A DNA stretch of 64,000 nt from Pseudoduganella ginsengisoli (GTDB lineage Bacteria; Pseudomonadota; Gammaproteobacteria; Burkholderiales; Burkholderiaceae_D): assembly GCF_009720865.1 (NCBI RefSeq), contig NZ_WNLA01000003.1, positions 124,001-188,000 on the forward strand, written 5' to 3'. Both the position numbers and the translations under genes were made by a program. The notes below the pieces were generated by a model. It was not told where the DNA came from. It saw only the letters and a list, made by a program, of their open reading frames with translations, and did not search any database. Positions 58,284 to 64,000 of this stretch are shown here, piece by piece; the stretch's first letter is position 1; each line of letters starts with the position of its first letter.

Positions 58284-58305
58284 TCCGAAGCGTCAACGCT
58301 TCGGA
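58284..58305 (-). promoter_or_regulatory. Stem-loop at the predicted 5' end of the porin mRNA
   Basis: A 9-bp perfect stem TCCGAAGCG / CGCTTCGGA with loop TTGA on the minus strand begins at the expected transcription start. A 5' stem-loop of this kind stabilises E. coli ompA mRNA. A second 7-bp hairpin lies at 58175-58194. Confidence 0.55.
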
Positions 58306-58311
58306 GGCGGC

Positions 58312-58340
58312 ACTATACTGGCCGTTTGACATTCAATCAA
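58312..58340 (-). promoter_or_regulatory. Promoter of the general porin
   Basis: Minus-strand TTGATT (58335-58340) and TATAGT (58312-58317) with a 17-nt spacer; expected start about 58305. Confidence 0.65.
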
Positions 58341-58934
58341 GTGTCAGCCAGACAACCGTGCGCCTCGTCTGGACACGGATTCTGCTCGTTGTGCGCAGCA
58401 GCGGGAAAACGTGGCTAAAACTGCAAATTGAAATAAAACGCATCATTTATACATTAATTTTGCTAATTTTGCTTGGATTCATTTGTAATAAGTATTTACC
58501 GCAGTTGCAAAATCATGCTGCTTTGCGGCAGGCGCGGACTATGTGCAAACACGTATATGGAATACACGCCTTGACGCACCAGTGAACTGTTCTATGGTTA
58601 ACTCAAGCCTCTGAAAACTCCCCTCCCGCTGCCCGGCCCGGATGAATACCAGTACTGTTGGAAACAACAATAGCGAGATTTTTTTCACATATTTTTGAAG
58701 TTTTTTGTCCAGCACAAAACTGGCACATTGTGGCGAATCTCGCCCATAGTTCAGTGTGGCAGTCCTGTGTCGTGGACAAGGGGATAACTAGCGGTTCTCA
58801 GAGGGAAAACCACATGTTTACACCCCCACTTTCTCTGGCGAAACGCGAGTAGAATGCACTCGCACGACGGGGGATGGCCCCGCAAAAAAATAACAAGCAC
58901 ACGGCTCCCCCAAACCCGTAGCCGATAGAGGAAC
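58341..58934. other. Intergenic region between the porin promoter and the B12-MerR gene
   Basis: About 590 bp, AT-rich around 58430-58520. It contains TTGACG-16-TATGGT (58571-58598) and a TAGAAT (58850-58855) that could serve the downstream regulator. No credible ORF, RNA or repeat was found. Confidence 0.5.
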
Positions 58935-59885
58935 ATGAACACTGAGGCCCCTTTGACTGTCCCCAGTACGATCAGCGATGTAGAACGCGACACTGGCGTC
59001 GCCAAAGAAACATTGCGCGTCTGGGAACGCCGCTACGACTTCCCTCAACCCCTGAGGGATCCATTTGGCGAGCGCGTCTACCCGACTGACCAGGTAGTCA
59101 AGTTGCGCCTCGTTAAACGATTGATAGATTTAGGCTTCCGTCCCGGCAAGGTGATCGGCTACAGCCCTGAAGAATTGCAGGCGCTGGCGGAAAAAGCCGC
59201 CGACAACAGCAAATCGCGCACCCGCACGCCGCAGCATCCGGAATTGCAGGTCTACCTGGATTTATGCAAATCCCATCAAATGGATGCATTGCGCCGCAAA
59301 TTGTCGCAGGCGCTGCTGGTGATGGGTTTGAAAAGCTTCGTGATCGACTTGGTGACGCCGCTGACCGTGATGGTGGGCGATGCCTGGGCTTCCGGCAGAT
59401 TCGCGGTATTTGAAGAGCATTTGTTTGCAGAATCGCTGCAAATGGTAATGCGTAGCGCGATCTTTTCCGTACCGCAAGCCAATGCCAACCACAATGGCGC
59501 ACCCCGCCCCCGCCTGCTGCTGACGACGTTGCCGCAAGAGCGCCACGGCCTGGGATTGCTGATGGCGGAAGCACTGTTTACTGCCGAAGGCGCCCATGCG
59601 ATTTCCCTCGGGACACAAACACCGGTGCCGGATATTGCCGACGCCGCCCATGCACTGGGCGTCGACATCGTCGCGCTATCGCTGTCTGCATCGATGAATC
59701 CCCGCCAGGCGCTCGATGGTTTGAAAGAATTGCGTGCCCGCCTGCCTGCCGCCGTGGAAATCTGGGCCGGCGGCCACTGCGCCGTGCTGCGCAAGCGTCC
59801 GCCGCCCTTCCTGCGCGTGTTTGACTTGCCGGAAATTGCCGCCGGCATTAATGACTGGCGGCTGCGCGTGCGCAGCCAGGGCTGA
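58935..59885 (+). CDS. MerR-family regulator with cobalamin-binding domain (CarH/LitR-like)
   Basis: A 316-residue regulator. Residues 12-75 form a MerR HTH (ISDVERDTGVAKETLRVWERR, FGERVYPTDQV). A helical bundle holds W151 and E161-H162 spaced as in the Wx9EH motif of CarH. The B12-binding Rossmann domain has E202-x-H204-x-x-G207 (ERHGLG), the His that ligates cobalt. In CarH, adenosylcobalamin keeps a DNA-bound tetramer that light breaks. All the key residues are here, so light- or B12-dependent control is likely. Its target is unknown and no carotenoid genes are in view. Confidence 0.88.
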   Translation: MNTEAPLTVPSTISDVERDTGVAKETLRVWERRYDFPQPLRDPFGERVYPTDQVVKLRLVKRLIDLGFRPGKVIGYSPEELQALAEKAADNSKSRTRTPQHPELQVYLDLCKSHQMDALRRKLSQALLVMGLKSFVIDLVTPLTVMVGDAWASGRFAVFEEHLFAESLQMVMRSAIFSVPQANANHNGAPRPRLLLTTLPQERHGLGLLMAEALFTAEGAHAISLGTQTPVPDIADAAHALGVDIVALSLSASMNPRQALDGLKELRARLPAAVEIWAGGHCAVLRKRPPPFLRVFDLPEIAAGINDWRLRVRSQG

Positions 59886-59892
59886 TTTTCCC

Positions 59893-59916
59893 AACCGGGC
59901 CCGCCGCGGCCCGGTT
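59893..59916 (+). terminator. GC hairpin after the B12-MerR gene
   Basis: A 9-bp perfect stem AACCGGGCC / GGCCCGGTT with 6-nt loop, 7 nt past the stop, without a T run. It may be a weak terminator. An extended -10, TGG-TAGAAT (59935-59943), for ftsY lies downstream. Confidence 0.45.
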
Positions 59917-60000
59917 CGGCTCCTGGAAGCGCTCTGGTAGAATACCGGCTGATTTTCCGGCGCCCTGCCGGATCCGCTTGAAGCCCTCTACCGCACACCA

Positions 60001-61092
60001 ATGTTCAGCTTCTTCAAGAAAAAGACCGCCCAACCCGATCCTGCAGTCACCAGCGCGCCCCAGGCGCCGGCTGCCGCTCCCTTTTTAACGCCGGCCGCTC
60101 CGGACGCAAGCACCACGCCGGCGCCGGTCATCACGGCTGCGCCGGATGCCCCGCCGCCAATCGATACCAGCGCCATGGCGATACCGGAACAGGACAAACC
60201 GTCGTGGATGGCGCGCCTGAAAGCCGGCTTGTCGAAAACTTCCGCCAACCTGTCGCTGCTGTTTGTCGGCGCGAAAATCAACGACGACTTGTACGATGAG
60301 CTGGAAGCAGCACTGCTGATGTCCGACGCGGGCATCGACGCGACGGAATTCCTGCTTGACGCGCTGAAGCGCAAAGTCAAGGAAGACAAGTTGCTCGATG
60401 CCGCCGCCGTCAAGCAAGCGCTGAAGACCCTGATGATCGACATGCTGCAGCCGCTGCAAAAGCCCTTCGAACTGGGCCGCCACCAGCCGCTCGTCATGAT
60501 GATTTCCGGCGTCAATGGCGCCGGCAAAACCACCACCATCGGCAAGCTGGCGAAGCACATGCAGGTCCATGGCCAGTCGGTCTTGCTGGCTGCAGGCGAT
60601 ACATTCCGAGCCGCCGCCCGCGAACAATTGATGATCTGGGGCCAGCGCAACAATGTAACGGTGGTGTCGCAGGAATCCGGCGACCCGGCTGCCGTGTCGT
60701 ATGATGCCGTGCAATCGGCCAAGGCCAAGAACATGGACGTGGTCATGATCGACACGGCCGGCCGCCTGCCGACGCAATTGCATTTGATGGAAGAATTGAA
60801 AAAGATTAAGCGCGTGATCGGCAAGGGCATGGAAGGCGCCCCGCACGAAACGCTGCTGGTCATTGATGGCAATACAGGGCAGAACGCCGTGGCGCAAGTC
60901 AAAGCGTTTGACGACGCGCTGCAATTGTCCGGCCTGATCATCACCAAGCTCGACGGTACGGCCAAAGGCGGCGTCATTGCCGCCATTGCCCGCGCCCGTC
61001 CTGTGCCCGTGTATTTCATCGGCATCGGCGAACGCATCGAAGACTTGCAGCCGTTTAACGCGACGGAATTCGTTGAAGCCCTGCTGGGTTGA
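60001..61092 (+). CDS. ftsY: Signal recognition particle receptor FtsY
   Basis: A 363-residue SRP GTPase receptor at the membrane. A short FFKKK membrane-binding N-terminus and Ala/Pro-rich segment lead to the N domain (LKAGLSKTSANLSLLFVGAKI) and the G domain. GTPase motifs are G1 GVNGAGKTTTIGKL, the insertion-box GDTFRAAAREQL, G3 DTAGRLPTQ and G4 TKLDGTAKGG. It starts the ftsYEX cluster; its stop overlaps the ftsE ATG (TGATG). Confidence 0.97.
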   Translation: MFSFFKKKTAQPDPAVTSAPQAPAAAPFLTPAAPDASTTPAPVITAAPDAPPPIDTSAMAIPEQDKPSWMARLKAGLSKTSANLSLLFVGAKINDDLYDELEAALLMSDAGIDATEFLLDALKRKVKEDKLLDAAAVKQALKTLMIDMLQPLQKPFELGRHQPLVMMISGVNGAGKTTTIGKLAKHMQVHGQSVLLAAGDTFRAAAREQLMIWGQRNNVTVVSQESGDPAAVSYDAVQSAKAKNMDVVMIDTAGRLPTQLHLMEELKKIKRVIGKGMEGAPHETLLVIDGNTGQNAVAQVKAFDDALQLSGLIITKLDGTAKGGVIAAIARARPVPVYFIGIGERIEDLQPFNATEFVEALLG

Positions 61093-61745
61093 TGCCGATG
61101 ATTGAATTCCAGAACGTAACCAAGCAATACGGGCCGGACGCGACTGCGCTGCGCGACGTCTCGCTGACCATTAACAAGGGCGAACTAGTGTTCCTGGCCG
61201 GCCCATCCGGCGCCGGCAAATCCACGTTGCTGAAAATGATAGCCGCCATGGAACGTCCCAGTTCCGGCAACGTCATCGTCAATGGCCAGGATATTGGCCG
61301 GCTGAAAGCTGCCGGCGTACCGTTCTTGCGCCGCAACCTGGGCTTGATTTTCCAGGAACAGCGCTTATTGAATGACCGTTCCATCCTGGCCAATGTCATG
61401 ATGCCGCTAATGGTAACGGGCGCCCCGCGCGGCCAGGCAGAACAGCGGGCCCATGCCGCGCTGGATAAAGTCGGCCTGGCGGACCGCGCCCATTCGATGC
61501 CGCTGGCGCTGTCCGGCGGCGAACAGCAGCGCGTATCGATAGCCCGCGCCATCGTCAACCGCCCGCAAATCATTTTGGCGGACGAACCCACCGCCAACCT
61601 GGACCGCGCCAGCGCGGAACGGGTGTTTGATGCGCTGCGCGCCTTCCACTCGGTGGGCGTCACGTGCGTCATTTCCACCCACGATGAAGTGGTGCTGGAT
61701 GCCGCCGCCCGCGTGATCCACTTGCGCCAGGGAGCTCTGGAATGA
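61092..61745 (+). CDS. ftsE: Cell division ABC ATPase FtsE
   Basis: A 217-residue ATPase that pairs with FtsX to control septal peptidoglycan hydrolases. Walker A is GPSGAGKST, the signature LSGGEQQRVSIARAI, and Walker B IILADEPTANLD, with the H-loop STHDEV. The ATG at 61092 overlaps the ftsY stop; an ATG at 61098 (MIEFQNVTKQYG) also fits the family and may be the real start. Confidence 0.96.
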   Translation: MPMIEFQNVTKQYGPDATALRDVSLTINKGELVFLAGPSGAGKSTLLKMIAAMERPSSGNVIVNGQDIGRLKAAGVPFLRRNLGLIFQEQRLLNDRSILANVMMPLMVTGAPRGQAEQRAHAALDKVGLADRAHSMPLALSGGEQQRVSIARAIVNRPQIILADEPTANLDRASAERVFDALRAFHSVGVTCVISTHDEVVLDAAARVIHLRQGALE

Positions 61746-62656
61746 CCAACTGGTTCCGCCAACATGGCTTTGCGCTCGCTGCCGCGCTGGTGCACGTGCG
61801 CCGCGCGCCGGGCAGTTTCCTGTTCAATATCCTCGTGGTGGCCATTGCACTGGCCCTGCCATTCATGGGCATGACCTTGCTGGACAATGTGCGCCCCCTG
61901 TCGGAGCAAATGTCGGTCGATCCGGAAATCAGCCTGTTCATCAAGCAAGATGTCCCCCGCGACCAGGCCGCCAGCCTGGCCACGCCGCTGCGTGAACTCG
62001 CACGCGACGCGAAAATCATTTTCGTGCCGCGCGAAAAAGCGCTGGATAACTTGAAAGACAAGAGCGGTTTGACGGATGTGCTGGCGACGTTGGGCGACAA
62101 TCCATTGCCGGACAGTTATATCGTCAAGCTCGATGCATTCCGCACGGCCGCCACCGGGCTGGACGTCGATGTGCTGGCAGAGCAATTGCGCCTGCTGCCC
62201 GGCGTCGATACCGTGCAAATCGATTCCGCGTGGGTCAAGCGCCTTGCCGCGCTGATTAATATCTTGAAGCTGGCGCTGATGTTGCTGGCGGCTACCCTCG
62301 GCACGGTGGTTGTGGCTGTGGTATTCAACACGATCCGCCTGCAAGTGCTGACGCAGCGGGAAGAAATCCTCGTGTCGAAGCTGATCGGTGCGACTGACAC
62401 GTTTATCCACCGCCCCTTCTATTACACGGGCGCCCTGCTGGGCCTGTGCGCGGGTGGCCTCGCGCTGGGTGGCGTAGCGCTGGCGCTGGGCCCGCTGAAT
62501 ACAGCCATTGCTGAATTTGCCCGGCTGTATGCGTCAGAATTCCGCCTGGCGCCCTTGTCGGCGCTGCCGGCTGCCGGCTTGCTGGCCTTGTCCGCCAGCC
62601 TGGGCTTGATTGGCGCGGTCTTGTCCGTGCAGCGCCATTTGGCCAAACTGAGTTGA
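61742..62656 (+). CDS. ftsX: Cell division membrane protein FtsX
   Basis: A 304-residue FtsX/permease protein. A first helix lies around FNILVVAIALALPFMGM. A periplasmic domain with ISLFIKQDVPRDQAASL and SGLTDVLATLGDNPLPDSY follows, and then three C-terminal helices (LALMLLAATLGTVVVAVVF, ALLGLCAGGLALGGVALAL, LLALSASLGLIGAVLSV). It overlaps the ftsE stop by four bases (ATGA). The periplasmic loop transmits ATP hydrolysis to amidase activators. Confidence 0.95.
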   Translation: MTNWFRQHGFALAAALVHVRRAPGSFLFNILVVAIALALPFMGMTLLDNVRPLSEQMSVDPEISLFIKQDVPRDQAASLATPLRELARDAKIIFVPREKALDNLKDKSGLTDVLATLGDNPLPDSYIVKLDAFRTAATGLDVDVLAEQLRLLPGVDTVQIDSAWVKRLAALINILKLALMLLAATLGTVVVAVVFNTIRLQVLTQREEILVSKLIGATDTFIHRPFYYTGALLGLCAGGLALGGVALALGPLNTAIAEFARLYASEFRLAPLSALPAAGLLALSASLGLIGAVLSVQRHLAKLS

Positions 62657-62662
62657 CCCGCC

Positions 62663-62683
62663 GCCGGCGCGTCCTGCGCCGGC
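62663..62683 (+). terminator. Hairpin after ftsX
   Basis: An 8-bp stem GCCGGCGC / GCGCCGGC with loop GTCCT, 6 nt past the stop and followed by a pyrimidine tract but no T run. Confidence 0.6.
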
Positions 62684-62849
62684 TCCTCTCTTGGCTGCGT
62701 GCGTTCTCGCACAGTCTCCCCCCTTCCGCTACCCTATTCTTAACCTATTGATAAGCCTCAAACGTTGCAAAATAACTACGATTTAGCAAAGCTCATCACG
62801 TAGACTGCCTTGATAGGCTTAGTACTATTAACTTCATTGCCATAGCCGA

Positions 62850-62876
62850 TTGGCACTCACCAAGGGAGAGTGCTAA
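62850..62876 (+). promoter_or_regulatory. CIRCE element upstream of rpoH
   Basis: TTGGCACTC-N9-GAGTGCTAA differs by one base from the HrcA operator consensus TTAGCACTC-N9-GAGTGCTAA. The right arm is perfect. HrcA should repress from here. Confidence 0.88.
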
Positions 62877-62879
62877 TAT
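62850..62879 (+). promoter_or_regulatory. Sigma-70-like rpoH promoter embedded in CIRCE
   Basis: TTGGCA (62850-62855) and TAATAT (62874-62879), 18-nt spacer. The -35 is the left CIRCE arm, so HrcA binding would block polymerase. Expected leader is about 100 nt. Confidence 0.55.
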
Positions 62880-62985
62880 ATGTCCAACTTATGTGTTTCT
62901 TGATGCTACGCAACTGTTAAGCAAGCTTTAAGAGACACGGCGCAAGATACTTCCAACAAGTTACACGCTTAGAGCGAGGAAAAGA

Positions 62986-63885
62986 ATGACGACGATGACC
63001 GCAAATGCTGCCCTGGTTCCCGCCAGCAACAACGCACTCGGCCTCGGGTTCAGTGGCAACCTGGGGAACCTGGATGCCTATATTTCGGCAGTAAACCGCC
63101 TGCCTATGCTCAGCCACGATGATGAAGTGCGCCTCGGCCGTAATTTGAAGGAAAACAATGACCTGGGCGCTGCACAGGAGCTGGTGCTGTCGCACTTGCG
63201 CCTGGTGGTTTCCATTGCCCGCGGCTACCTTGGTTATGGCTTGCCGCACGCTGACTTGATTCAAGAAGGCAACATCGGCTTGATGAAAGCCGTCAAGCGT
63301 TTCGACCCGGACCAGGGTGTGCGCCTCGTGTCATACGCGATGCACTGGATCAAGGCGGAAATCCATGAATACATTTTGAAGAACTGGCGTCTGGTCAAAG
63401 TGGCCACCACCAAAGCCCAGCGCAAACTGTTCTTCAACCTGCGCAGCCATAAGCAAGGGCTCGATGCGATGACGCCGGCCCAGATCGATCAGCTGGCCCA
63501 GCAGCTGGACGTCAAGCGCGAAGAAGTCATTGAAATGGAAACGCGCCTGTCTGGCCGCGATATCGCGCTGGAATCGCCGACCGATGACGAAGATGACAAG
63601 TTTGCACCGATTGCTTACCTGTCGTCCGAGCAAAGCGAACCGACCCGCGTGCTGGAAGCGGAACAAGTGACGCGCTTGCATTCGGAAGGCTTGGAATCTG
63701 CGCTGGCCAAGCTGGATCCGCGTTCGCGCCGCATCGTCGAAGCCCGCTGGCTGGCCAATGACGACGGTTCGGGTGCAACCCTGCACACCTTGGCGGAAGA
63801 GTTCGGTGTATCGGCTGAGCGTATCCGCCAGATTGAAGCGGCCGCACTGAAAAAGATGAAGACTGCACTGTTGCCGTACGTTTAA
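62986..63885 (+). CDS. rpoH: Heat-shock sigma factor RpoH (sigma-32)
   Basis: A 299-residue sigma factor that directs transcription of chaperone and protease genes. Region 2 has RGYLGYGLPHADLIQEGNIGLMKAVKRF-type sequence and SYAMHWIKAEIHEYIL. The sigma-32-specific RpoH box QRKLFFNLR is at residues 145-153, and region 4 is LAEEFGVSAERIRQIEAAALKKMK. A GAGGAAAAG site precedes the ATG. Translation may be further controlled by mRNA structure. A strong terminator follows. Confidence 0.97.
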   Translation: MTTMTANAALVPASNNALGLGFSGNLGNLDAYISAVNRLPMLSHDDEVRLGRNLKENNDLGAAQELVLSHLRLVVSIARGYLGYGLPHADLIQEGNIGLMKAVKRFDPDQGVRLVSYAMHWIKAEIHEYILKNWRLVKVATTKAQRKLFFNLRSHKQGLDAMTPAQIDQLAQQLDVKREEVIEMETRLSGRDIALESPTDDEDDKFAPIAYLSSEQSEPTRVLEAEQVTRLHSEGLESALAKLDPRSRRIVEARWLANDDGSGATLHTLAEEFGVSAERIRQIEAAALKKMKTALLPYV

Positions 63886-63904
63886 TCAGAAATTCTGCAC
63901 TGCA

Positions 63905-63960
63905 GCACGCCCCTGGCGTAGAATTGCCGACTAAGCAATTCTCCCAGGGGTGTTGCTTTT
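63905..63960 (+). terminator. Terminator of rpoH
   Basis: A long, slightly imperfect stem (GCACGCCCCTGG ... AGAATTGC pairing with GCAATTCT ... CCAGGGGTGTTGC) with a short loop and a following TTTT, about 20 nt past the stop. Confidence 0.85.
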
Positions 63961-64000
63961 ATGGCGCTAGTTCTACTGTGCGCCTGTTTTGATGCAATTT
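63961..64000 (+). other. Possible start of an ORF running off the window
   Basis: ATG at 63961 opens a frame reading MALVLLCACFDAI to the edge. It lacks a ribosome site and abuts the terminator, so it may not be a gene. Confidence 0.15.

Noticed and set aside
1..64000. tRNA, rRNA, CRISPR arrays, insertion sequences, attachment sites or prophage genes
   Set aside because: None seen on reading either strand; rnpB is the only RNA gene recognised.

Overview
The window reads as chromosomal backbone of a betaproteobacterium in the order Burkholderiales. The best fit is the family Oxalobacteraceae (Massilia, Duganella, Janthinobacterium relatives). This rests on three things: the conserved order pilB-pilC-pilD-coaE-zapD-yacG-mutT-AAA ATPase-argJ ... 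secA-dciA-lpxC ... peroxiredoxin-ftsZ ... mraZ; a Burkholderia-type general porin; and a moderately high GC content judged by eye. Genus is not resolved. I see no tRNA, rRNA, CRISPR array, prophage or insertion sequence.

Layout. 1-4.2 kb: purine catabolism (xdhB partial, xdhA, puuE, uraH). 4.3-6.0 kb: a PsiF-repeat protein and a secreted beta-helix protein. 6.2-13.2 kb: a CorC/HlyC-type membrane protein, type IV pilus assembly genes pilBCD, then coaE, zapD and yacG. 13.3-15.9 kb, opposite strand: mutT, a DUF815 ATPase and argJ. 16.2-23.8 kb: an accessory-looking block between argJ and secA. It has two tandem copies of an outer-membrane-porin plus short phosphate-binding-like protein module, a PAS sensor histidine kinase, an Hpt protein, a regulator with an excisionase-type HTH joined to a receiver domain, and an HDOD protein. 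23.9-30.9 kb: secA, dciA, lpxC, a DMT transporter, a zinc-ribbon membrane protein, a SET-domain protein and a peroxiredoxin.

31.1-48.4 kb is a complete division and cell wall (dcw) cluster on the minus strand: mraZ-rsmH-ftsL-ftsI-murE-murF-mraY-murD-ftsW-murG-murC-ddl-ftsQ-ftsA-ftsZ. Most junctions overlap by 1-4 bases or are a few bases apart. A MraZ-box promoter starts it and a strong terminator follows ftsZ. 49-56.9 kb: a secreted M9-type collagenase, a PAS-AraC regulator, glpK, the RNase P RNA gene (rnpB), a thiamine-diphosphate enzyme and a small secreted protein. 57-58.1 kb: a general porin with a structured leader. 58.9-63.9 kb: a CarH/LitR-like B12-binding MerR regulator, ftsY-ftsE-ftsX, and rpoH behind a CIRCE element.

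Most of the window is housekeeping. The parts most worth follow-up are: the duplicated porin/half-binding-protein module with its signalling genes; the mirror-image divergent promoter at mraZ with a 16-codon ORF; glpK starting directly at the 3' end of rnpB; the B12-photoreceptor-like regulator; the CIRCE-embedded rpoH promoter; and a family of short palindromes placed at gene 3' ends.
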